DNA from: Vigna angularis
Taxonomy: Eukaryota; Streptophyta; Magnoliopsida; Fabales; Fabaceae
Assembly: GCF_016808095.1 (NCBI RefSeq)
Contig: NC_068977.1
Span: 25,445,364-25,509,363 of the forward strand
Reading direction: 5' to 3'
Length of the DNA stretch: 64,000 bases
Below the pieces are notes generated by a model. That model did no database searches and was not told the origin of the DNA. It saw only the letters and a list, made by a program, of their open reading frames with translations. Both the position numbers and the translations under genes were made by a program. Shown one piece after another: positions 54,923-64,000 of the stretch. Each line of letters starts with the position of its first letter. The first letter of the stretch is position 1.

Positions 54923-57029
54923 TGTAAGACCCATGAAAAATATTTACCTTAATAGTAACAATTTTATTACTAGTAGTAATAAATTTCTTCATGAATGGAA
55001 AATATAATAAGTTTATAAAATGTAGAAAGCTAAATAAGAAATTTTGGTAGCTTAAATGGTAGAAAATTGTGGGAATTTCAAAAACATGGGTTCAAACTCT
55101 TTTCTACCTTTTTCTTTAAAAAAAAATTAAAATATTGATAGTGGATAAAACACTCTAGGTTTAAAGGCATTATTGAGGGATCCAATATGTCAAGTGGTGA
55201 TTAAAATATTAATATAATAAAATAATATTAAAATAATAAATAATATTAAAAAATTGGTGAATGGTAAAATTTTTGGACTATAAGAAGAAAGAGTTAGGAA
55301 GAAATTTTTAGTTGCAAGAAGAGTAGAGGTTCTGGAGGGTTTTCGGGGAAACAAATTCTGAGCAAGAGATTAAGTCTGGAATAGAGGTAGGGGAGCTAAC
55401 CTTTCTAAGCTTTTATATTATGATTTAGTATTGTTTTATTACTATTCGTGTCTTGAAATTCTGTGTGAATATTGTTAATGAAAAACATAGGTGCTTGTTA
55501 TATATCTATCTATATTGAATTTCTGTGTTAATATTATATGTTGTTATTTTGAATCTGTAAATAAGAAATTTATTAAAACTAGTTGAGGAACACTTTGGCT
55601 AAGGAAAGACTTGGTACTTAAGTTGTCCATTGTGACGCATCTCTCTTTCCTGGAAGTCTACTCGACAAGTTTTTAACTTAAATCTTGTTGAACAGATTAT
55701 GTACTGTTAAATTATTGTGCAATATATCTTGTTGGAATGAAAATTTCTAATGAATTCATGTTATTGTGGTACATATGGAATTATGAATTATAATTGTGAT
55801 GGTAGGATAGAGGAATCTTAAAAACCGGAGTTGGTACATCCCTGGTCAAATCCAACAAGTTGTGACTAGTCATATGTACTAGCGTTTATGGTGAGTTTGA
55901 TTCATCAAACATTTGATTCTTCTCCGGTGACCATTTATGGTGATATTTTAGTATTGTTAATTTATTTTGTGATATATTCATTTTGTATGATTTCTGCGAT
56001 GATTGGATTTTATTGGATTTGAATTTATGCATCTGAACATGATATGAGTATTATGGGGAGATTTTGTAAGGGTATAATGTGAGTTGAGAAATATAAGCAT
56101 GGTATGAGTCTTGTGGAGAGATTCATTAATGATATGGTATTTATGTATATGTTGATGTTGAAGGTCCTATAGTTGGAGATTATCCTGATACTCTAATAAT
56201 CATCCAGTCTCAAGTAGAGAATGATGAATTATGTGGTGAGAGGGGCAGGAGGTTTTGGTCTATGTGTCGGTTTTGGACATAGTGTTGAGGACTAACCTTG
56301 TGGATGGTATGGAGTATTTTGGAAGTATATTTGTAAGAGGAAGTAGAAGTCATCACAAGTGCATAACCTCCCTTGACCGCTCATCAACATATCATCGAAA
56401 TGAGTGTCTATTGGGTATTGTGGAATGAGTGTGTATTGGGTATTGTGGAATGAGTGTCTATTGAGTATTGTGGAACGAATGTCTATTAAGTATTGTGGGA
56501 TGAGTGTCTATTAGTAATTGTGAGATGAATATCTATGATGCGATTGTTGTATGATGGTATGAGGGTGTCTGACATAATTATTATATGTGGTTTATTGAGT
56601 GTATCAAAGTAATGGATGAGTATCTATGATGCGATTGTTGTATGATGGTATGAGTATCTATGATACGATTATTGTATGATGGTATGAGCGTGTCTGACAT
56701 AATTATTATATGAGGTTTGTTGAGTGTATCCGTAATTATGCATGTTTTATAAATGATTGGTTGCATGTTAGCTCACCCTACTTGTTTATGTTTGTGTATG
56801 TGCGATGATCGTATAATTCGTTATACGGGAGCAGATGGAGGAATGTCGTCTGATTCAGTGCCAATAAAGAAAGAGATAGAAGAATAAATTAGAAGAATTT
56901 GAGTTATATTTATGAGTTTATAGTTGAAATCTGAGTTTAAAACGTGTGAGATTAAGGGATGTTACCTTAAATGTAATGCTACAATATATTATTTATGAAT
57001 TATCAAGTGTGAGATTAGGGAATGTTACA
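54923..57029 (+). mobile_element. Solo LTR of chromovirus type (2107 bp)
   Basis: Begins TGTAAGACCCATGAAAA and ends GGGAATGTTACA (TGTAA/TTACA). Flanking cagcc (54918-54922) and catcc (57030-57034) differ at one base, fitting an aged 5-bp duplication. TGTAAGACCC starts are common for Ty3 chromovirus LTRs. No internal domain adjoins it. Confidence 0.7.
56399..56523. repeat. 25-bp tandem array inside the solo LTR
   Basis: Five units of aatgagtgtctattgggtat plus tgtgg start at 56399, 56424, 56449, 56474 and about 56499, increasingly diverged to the right. A second local duplication (gatgcgattgttgtatgatg) lies at 56537-56700. Confidence 0.88.
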
Positions 57030-57034
57030 CATCC

Positions 57035-60000
57035 TGTAGTCTTTTATACTAAATTTGTAACTCTTGTAAGAAATTTATATTTTCTTGGGTTGTTATAGTG
57101 TTTGAATGAATTTTAATTATAATGCAATGTAAATGCATAGTAGTTATTTATTTCATTTAGAACTAGTGTGATCTTTTATTTGTTTAAAAATTAATACAAG
57201 TAAAATCTATTATTTTATATAGATTTATAAATAGTAAAAACAAGGATAATAGTGATTATTAATGCATAAAAACGTGTAGTTTAAAATTACTATACTTTTT
57301 AAAATAATATTTTTATTCCTCAAATATTTTTATTATTAGTCTTTTACACAATTTAAATAAAAGCATTGATTAGAGATTTAAATATGTTCAAATGTTACGT
57401 AGATAATGAATATTTTATAAACTATTTGAAGATAAAATGAAAAGAAAACATGTATGTATGTAATTGTTTGAATGAATTATAAACAATTTAATATTGTAGT
57501 TTTTTTTATTAGTGCTTTATGCAAACTCTTGTATAGGTAAATTTTTTCTTGTACCCGTTGTAATATACTGACATATGAGCTTTGATATATAGACTTATTA
57601 CTTTGTGCGTTGTATTTATTGTATTTGTTTATTAATTATAGTTTTAAAATGTGTTTACTAACTATTAATACTTTGGAATAAAAAAGTAACACTGAAGTAA
57701 GTATAATCCAGAAGATGAGTGTAGTAAGTGTAGTTGCACATTGGTTAAATCAAACAATTAAGTTTTTGTGCATAATTTGTATTTTGCACTAACAATAATT
57801 ACATATATGCACTTAATCTCAAAACTGAAGGTTGTTGTGGAGATCCCAAAAACAATTAGTCATATATATTTTGAATTTAAAAAATTCTTGTGGTTTTTCA
57901 ATTTATATATCTATTTCTTTTATGGTTTAAAATCATAATACTTGCTCACAATTCCACTTTGGTACAATTGGAACTGAAATACAAAACCTTATTTCATAAA
58001 TTCAAGATCAAAGAGTTAAGTTTGCGAAAAATCATAGTCTTCATTGTAAGTTGTAGAAACTACAATTCTTGTAAAACACTTGATCGTCATTTCTAATGTG
58101 TGAGATAATTATTCTGCTAGAGTTACACATAACTCAAGATTTCGATATGATCATAAAAGCTTATCTACATTATCTTTTAAATTTCAGAAAGTATAACTAT
58201 GTAGAAGTTAAATTTTGTATATATTTTACAATAGAATTATCAATATTAGACTTCAAGCCACATGTAGTTTTATCACTACATTCTACATACTTTCAAGAAT
58301 AAGAAGATATACAAATTAGAATTTATATATGACTATATAAAAATATGACATATGTTTTCATAGGTTGAAATTCTTTAAAGAAAAGTGTAATCTCGAGATT
58401 ATTTTTAAAATGTGGAAATACAAGAAAAAATGTGTGAAGGTGCAGGGAGAAACAGTTCTTGTAGAACACATCGTTGCTGTGAAGATTAGAAGATACGAAG
58501 AAAAAAATTGTTTCATACTTTCATTTGCATGTGACTTCGTTCCATCTTTCTTCATAGTTTTATTAGTCAGAATTTGGTTTTCAAATATTTAGGAGATTGA
58601 TCCTCCAAAATAATATTGGTTTCTCTGAGCAGTTATCTATATTTCCTATCTTGCCGCTTGACTTTGATATTGCTAGTTCTGGAAGTTCTGGAAGTGCTGA
58701 TTCTGTTGAGTTGTAGTCGCAGAAAGAACAGAGGAATGATTCTTCCTTTTTGAACCATATTCTATCACATTTTATCAAATAGTGTACTCTGCTGATATGT
58801 CACAAGTAATTCACTTGAAAGTTATAACTAACATTTGAGAGTGTCCTCTTTAGTTGTTATTAGGTTCGGCTAACCCAAGTTCTTTTTAAATATTTTAAAA
58901 AGAATCTGAAATATTTTAAAATGAATTATCAAGAAATTTAATAATTAATAGATTATTTGCCAAGTGACAAAAGAAATTCATGTCGTGCAATTCTTCAACT
59001 TACAATCGAATTTCAATGTAATTCATACCATCATACTCTGATTAAGTTTAAGGCAAAAAATTTCTAAAGTAATTAACGTAAAACTAATTAATACATGAAC
59101 CCTTTTAATCACATGCAAGAGATGAAGGTAGAAAAGAACAAAAACACATAATGTATTAGTTTTCCATAATCAAAGAACATGACTCAAAATAATTATGTCA
59201 TTTCTAACGTTTTGAAGATTCATCAAATTATTGTATGATAGTAACTTCACAGGAAAGGCTTAAGATATAAACAAAGTATTTAGAAAAAAAAAGATCACAA
59301 TCACAATAGGCTTCCTGAACAACCATTACAAAATAAAAATTGAGAAGAAAGAAACATTTAAAGAAAATAAATGTTTAGAAATCTTCCTCAGTTATCGATC
59401 TCCAGAGTACCTCTTTCCTCTGTTTTCTTTATGTCCTTTGAGCATGATACCCTCACAATCATTCTAATCTTCAACAACAATTCCATTTTTTCACTTACAC
59501 TCCTATAATCCAGATTTCCTCTGCCAAAAATTAAGCAAATAATATTAATTTCCCCAGAAATAGAAACAATGAAAAAATAATATTAATTTCCCCAGAAATA
59601 GAAACAATGAAAAGATAACGTAAAAAAACAGAAATTCAAAAAAAATTCATATTAAAATGCAAAGAAATAGAAAACTCCAATAATTTAAGTCACTACTAAT
59701 TAAATTCTTTCAATTTATTTTATACTTTGTAAAAAAGATCATTTGTCATAAAATAATTATCTTGTATGATTATCAAGACAAATAAAAAAAAATTGTTTGT
59801 AGAAGTCAAAGTAAGACTAGAAATCTTCAAATTCATATTGAAGATTTTAACTTGAATTACAAACTTACCATTTACTATAAAATATGTATTTATAGAAATA
59901 ATTGTATCTATCATCCATGAAACTAATATTGTAATGTTTAAACATACAAAAGAAAAACCAACTTATTATGAGAATGTCACAAACAATTTTGAGACATGAT

Positions 60001-60518
60001 TGAAAGAGATAAAAATAAAGAAACTGAAAATATGTCTTATGCTAACGATTTTTTATTATTTTGTTGTATGCATAGACATTAGTTATTATCTTTAAGTAAT
60101 ATTTTTTCAAATACATCGTTAATCTTTCAATAAATTTCTTTTTATCTAATAAAAAATCGATTTAACCATAATATTTTTGTAATTGTTATTATTTGGAAAT
60201 GTGAATCATATGACAAGAAAATCATTAATCAAATTTAGAAATCAAAATAATTAATTATGTAGATATCAATTAGAAATTATTAGTATTTAAAATAGTCTTT
60301 TTTATAAATAAAAAATTATAATTAATTTGTTAATTAGACTTAAATTGATCATTGTCATTAGCTATCAAAGTTTTACATATTTAATATTATTAATTTTAAA
60401 TTAGTCTCTAATTTTAAATTAAAAACTAATTTAATGAAAAAAAACTTAATAATAATAATAATAATAAAACAAAAAAAAATCAAATTTTAACACAAGGTTA
60501 AAATAATGTTACCTGCAG
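57035..60518. other. Spacer between the RLP loci, with a possible 3' UTR exon of the minus-strand RLP
   Basis: AT-rich with no recognised gene. On the minus strand a ctgcag/gtaaca donor lies just after the RLP stop (about 60515-60511), and an acceptor ttttggcag/AGGAAATC lies near 59523. The block 59523-about 59380 is less AT-rich and could be an untranslated last exon. A small direct repeat (aataatattaatttccccag) lies at 59539-59592. Confidence 0.4.
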
Positions 60519-63500
60519 CTATGTTTTGTAGCAGATTCTGAAAACTTTCACTGTTGTCATGACATAAAGAGTGTCTCCTAAATTATTTAAGAACTTGAAA
60601 TATGCATGACGCCAAGAATGTACTATTAAGATTGAGCCAAACACTCCCCAAAAGCTTATAGCAAAACCAATTGTCATACTTATATAATATTCATGATTGA
60701 AAACCCCATCCTCTTGAAATTTAACAATTGGTTGTTGTCTTGGTTCTCCATCAATACACAATTTCTCTAATGGTAGTCCACAAAGATCGGTATTATCTTC
60801 ATATTTTGATGCATCGAAACTCTGTAATTGTGTGCCAATTGGAATTTTTCCAGATAAATAATTATGTGACAAATCTAACAGAGTGAGTCGATCAATTTGA
60901 GCAAGACTTGAAGGAATAGAACCAACAAGTTGGTTTTGTGACAAATCAAGAAATTCAAGTGATGTTAACTTTCCAACGTTTGAAGGAATTTTTCCTGTCA
61001 ATTGGTTTTTTGATAAATTCAATGACACCAATCCAAATAAACCCTCTATTTCTTTTGGAATTTCTCCTGATAATTGATTGCTGGAGAGATCAATGCTTTT
61101 TAAAAGTGATAATCCCATGTCTGTGAACATTTGTTCTGAACCTTTCCACATCAAGATTGCATTCAAATCATATGAATAGTCACCTGAGCTAAAACTAGTG
61201 TTGACCAAATAATAATGACTTTCATAATCTCTCAAAGAAGTCATTTGAGCCATTGAGGAAAAGTTTTTTATGCATGTAGGAATTTCTCCAGATAGATTGT
61301 TTTGCGAGAGATCTAAGAGTTGAATGCGTTTTAGATAACAAATTTGTAACGGTAAACTCCCACGGAAATAGTTGCTTCTTAAGCTTAAAAATTGCAACTG
61401 CGATAATTCGTTCCCGATCCAATTTGGGATAGATCCTGATAATCTATTTTCTGCTATGTCTACCATCACCAACTGTGTGCAATTCTTCAAGACGGAAGGG
61501 ATTTTACCTGTTAAATTATTGCTTCTCAATAACAAAACTTGAAGTTCAAGGAGTGATCCCATTGAAGAAGGAATCTCTCCTGAAAACTTGTTCTGACTCA
61601 TATTTAAGTAAACCAATGACTTAAAATGGGTCCAACAGTCTGGAATTTGTCCAGAAAACTTATTATTTGAAAGGTCTAATTGGTATAAATTTTCAGCTAC
61701 ACCACTTGAGCACAAAAATGAAAAAGAATTTGTGAATTTATTGTTTGATAGATCAAGAAATATTGAGCCTCGTAAAAATGGTGGAACATGACCTTCAAAT
61801 TCATTTGATGCAAGACTAAGAGAATGATAATAATTCTCTATTGGCAAATTTGGAATCGTACCTTGTAAATTATTGCATGAAATATTAATACTCATCTGAT
61901 TTGACAATCCAAATTTGGTCCAAAACCATTTTGGAACGGTACCTGATATTCCACTGTTTGAAATGTCAAGGTATTGAAACTCGTTTTGTTTCTCTAGCCA
62001 TTTGGGAAACAATGGACCAAGCTTGCAAGACCTCAATTCTATAGTATTTAATTGAAAAGTTGAAGCCCAATTTTGACTAACTTCTAACGTCAATGAGTTA
62101 TCTGACAACGTCAATATCCTTAACTTTGTCATATTATAAAAATGAGAGTCAGTTAACACACCTTTCAAAGAGTTTGACGTCAAGTATAATACCTCAAGTT
62201 CTGCTGGAAATCGAAGATCTTCAGAAATTGTCCCATTTAGCTTGTTAATATGAAGGAACAATGCTTTTAATGATGGGAACATTGTGGCGAGGTTGCTAGG
62301 CAAAGTACCACTAATTTGATTCATACTCAGATCTAAATGTTGCAATGAGTATCTAGAACATCCAGACAAATGATTAAATATCACGGTTAGATCTTCACTC
62401 AACTTGTTCAAAGTTAAATCCAATAACTCCAATGTACATATGCTTCCAAATGATTTTGGAACACCACCTTCTAAAGAGTTAAAGCTAACTGACAACTGCT
62501 CCAAATGAGATGGCAACCTAGTGCCTTCAGGTATCTTCCCACTCAATTGATTGTCAGAAAGATCCAATATCTTTAAAGATGAGAACACTGAAAGGTCGGA
62601 TACGGTGCCTTTGATTTGATTGTTTCTCAAACTCAACTCTTGTAGTGAGTATCTAGAACATCCAGACAAATGATTAAATATCACTGTTAGATCTTCACTC
62701 AACTTATTATCAGACAAATCCAATAACTTCAAAGTACATGAGCTCCCAAATGATTTTGGAACACCACCTTCTAAAGAGTTAGATCCAATTGACAACTGCT
62801 CCAAATGAGATGGCAATCTAGTGCCTTCAGATATCTTCCCACTCAATTGATTGTCAAAAAGATCCAACTTTTTTAAATTTGAAAATGCTGAAAGGTCAGG
62901 TAGGGAGCCTCTGATTTGGTTGTGTGTCAAACTCAACTCTTGTAGTGAGTATCTAACACAAGCACTGGAGAAATTATAAAGAATTGACGAAAGGTCTTCG
63001 GTCATATTGTTTCGAGACATGTATAATGAACGTAGGGTGCATATATTCATGAATGATTTCAAATCTTCACCCTTGAACACATTTCCAGACAGGTAAAGGT
63101 GCTCAAGCGAATTCATGGCCAAGCCAAAATGATTTGATGTCAAACCCTTCAAGAGGTTCCAACTAAGGTCAAGCTCAACAAGGTTGGAAGTGGTGTTTGA
63201 CAGCCACGGGAATATCATCGGTTGTGTGAAGGAGTTACTAGAAAGATCAAGGACAGATAGAGAAGTAGAAAAATTGAAGTTCGAAGGGTTGAATGAAAGG
63301 AGGAAATGATCGGAAAGTCCACATTCAATTAAACTCAGTTCTCTTAGTTTTGGTAGCTTGGCAATGGTTCGAAGGCAGCTAGGAGAACTGTTAAAATTAG
63401 ATATGGAAATGAAGGAAAGATGGGTTAAAGAATTAAGATTAGATAACCATTGATCACTACTGACAATTTTGAGAGCACTATCATATCCTCCAAGATAGAG

Positions 63501-64000
63501 TTTATTCAAATTTGAAAGGTTTCCTAGTTGGAAAGGAATGTATCCTTCAAAAGAATTGTAGCTGAGATCAAGATACCGCAGCCGAGAGTGATTTCCGATC
63601 TGAGATGGCACACTTCCCTCAAAAGAATTGTAGCTTAGATCAAGATACTCCAACCGATAGAGATTTCCAAGTTCACGAGGTATTGAACCATTCAGATAAT
63701 TATTATCAGCAAGATTCAAATATTTCAAATGAGAAAGAGAACTTATCTGAGTTGGAATTTGTCCGCTAAAATGACATGAAGAGAGATCAAGATATCTCAA
63801 GTTGGTAAGAGAGCCAAGAAACTCTGGAATATTAGTGTCTCGAAAATAATTGAAACTGAGGTTCAAATACTGTAAGTGTCGTAACTCCATTAACGACTTG
63901 TGGATCTCTCCGCTGATGTAACGCCAAGAGCCTGCATAATAACCGCCAAGAGAAAAATATTCATTATACTGTCCAGAAAGGTGGAGGCTTATAATATGAG
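60519..64000 (-). CDS. LRR receptor-like protein (RLP), 5' end outside the window
   Basis: Open from the right window edge through 60519 (stop TAG at 60521-60519). An internal ATG at 63890 gives 1123 codons, but the frame runs a further 36 codons to the edge, reading SWRYISGEIHKSLMELRHLQ as in full-length RLPs, so the true start and signal peptide lie beyond 64000. The body is some 30 extracytoplasmic LRRs with many N-glycosylation sites. A non-LRR island (about residues 880-930, counted from that ATG) has MWKGSEQMF before the last LRRs. A Cys pair LCGLPLEKLC and one membrane helix (about 1068-1092, ISMTIGFAISFWGVFGSILI) precede a short basic tail with no kinase. Such RLPs signal through partner kinases (SOBIR1/BAK1 in studied cases). 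The C-terminal tail VFRICYKT differs from the paralogue VPSYKR. No disruptions are seen. Confidence 0.93.
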   Translation of the reverse strand, partial: HIISLHLSGQYNEYFSLGGYYAGSWRYISGEIHKSLMELRHLQYLNLSFNYFRDTNIPEFLGSLTNLRYLDLSSCHFSGQIPTQISSLSHLKYLNLADNNYLNGSIPRELGNLYRLEYLDLSYNSFEGSVPSQIGNHSRLRYLDLSYNSFEGYIPFQLGNLSNLNKLYLGGYDSALKIVSSDQWLSNLNSLTHLSFISISNFNSSPSCLRTIAKLPKLRELSLIECGLSDHFLLSFNPSNFNFSTSLSVLDLSSNSFTQPMIFPWLSNTTSNLVELDLSWNLLKGLTSNHFGLAMNSLEHLYLSGNVFKGEDLKSFMNICTLRSLYMSRNNMTEDLSSILYNFSSACVRYSLQELSLTHNQIRGSLPDLSAFSNLKKLDLFDNQLSGKISEGTRLPSHLEQLSIGSNSLEGGVPKSFGSSCTLKLLDLSDNKLSEDLTVIFNHLSGCSRYSLQELSLRNNQIKGTVSDLSVFSSLKILDLSDNQLSGKIPEGTRLPSHLEQLSVSFNSLEGGVPKSFGSICTLELLDLTLNKLSEDLTVIFNHLSGCSRYSLQHLDLSMNQISGTLPSNLATMFPSLKALFLHINKLNGTISEDLRFPAELEVLYLTSNSLKGVLTDSHFYNMTKLRILTLSDNSLTLEVSQNWASTFQLNTIELRSCKLGPLFPKWLEKQNEFQYLDISNSGISGTVPKWFWTKFGLSNQMSINISCNNLQGTIPNLPIENYYHSLSLASNEFEGHVPPFLRGSIFLDLSNNKFTNSFSFLCSSGVAENLYQLDLSNNKFSGQIPDCWTHFKSLVYLNMSQNKFSGEIPSSMGSLLELQVLLLRSNNLTGKIPSVLKNCTQLVMVDIAENRLSGSIPNWIGNELSQLQFLSLRSNYFRGSLPLQICYLKRIQLLDLSQNNLSGEIPTCIKNFSSMAQMTSLRDYESHYYLVNTSFSSGDYSYDLNAILMWKGSEQMFTDMGLSLLKSIDLSSNQLSGEIPKEIEGLFGLVSLNLSKNQLTGKIPSNVGKLTSLEFLDLSQNQLVGSIPSSLAQIDRLTLLDLSHNYLSGKIPIGTQLQSFDASKYEDNTDLCGLPLEKLCIDGEPRQQPIVKFQEDGVFNHEYYISMTIGFAISFWGVFGSILIVHSWRHAYFKFLNNLGDTLYVMTTVKVFRICYKT
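62336..62940 (-). repeat. 300-bp in-frame LRR duplication in the RLP gene
   Basis: Two adjacent 100-residue blocks (about four LRRs each) share LSGKI.EGTRLPSHLEQLS, SLEGGVPKSFGS and NKLSEDLTVIFNHLSGCSRY with few changes. On + the shared anchor gagtatctagaacatccaga recurs at about 62347 and 62647, and a diverged third anchor falls at about 62947, exactly 300 apart. The pseudogene on + has only one such block. Confidence 0.9.

Noticed and set aside
60938..61126. Plus-strand frame inside the RLP
   Set aside because: Complement of LRR coding; a shadow of the minus-strand gene.

Overview
The window is AT-rich plant nuclear DNA from a dicot. The retroelement, MULE and receptor-like-protein families look most like those of legumes, perhaps Phaseoleae; that placement is inferred from family resemblance, not from a marker. 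The only conventional host genes I can defend are two LRR receptor-like protein (RLP) loci at the right end: a decayed one on + (49475-52953) and a long open one on - that runs off the window (60519-64000). Almost everything else is transposable elements, many stacked inside each other. I delimited them by eye from terminal motifs and target-site duplications (TSDs).

Left block (1-20834). The 3' part of a CACTA transposon (1-1763) abuts a decayed Tat-lineage Ty3/gypsy element, A (1764-8929). A carries protease, RT, two RNase H domains, integrase, an 81-bp tandem array, an antisense extra ORF and a 3' LTR. A second Tat-like, gene-less element, C (9365-20834), has its 5' LTR split by a young Athila-type element, B (9636-18438; both LTRs 1182 bp, TSD gtcaa). 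B keeps gag-protease and a putative plant transposon ORF but no RT or integrase. C's LTRs differ by roughly 10% and B's by about 1%, which agrees with the nesting order.

Middle block (20835-36356). Non-coding DNA and a GC-rich minisatellite precede a 13.2-kb CACTA element (22766-35942, TSD gat). It holds a TNP2 relic, an exon-intron TNPA-like gene and two related solo LTRs; one of these (TSD gcgga) sits inside a TNPA exon. Just right of it is the terminus of another CACTA-like element.

Right-middle block (36357-48758). A 1.2-kb MULE (9-bp TSD, GC-rich cargo) is followed by a hAT element (41230-48750, 8-bp TSD). The hAT is swollen by a solo LTR, a 3.5-kb CACTA with exon-like cargo, and two hairpin MULE-type MITEs.

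Right end (48759-64000). The RLP pseudogene and the RLP gene converge tail to tail, separated by a chromovirus-type solo LTR (54923-57029). The intact-looking RLP contains a recent 300-bp in-frame LRR duplication. No rRNA, tRNA or CRISPR was seen.
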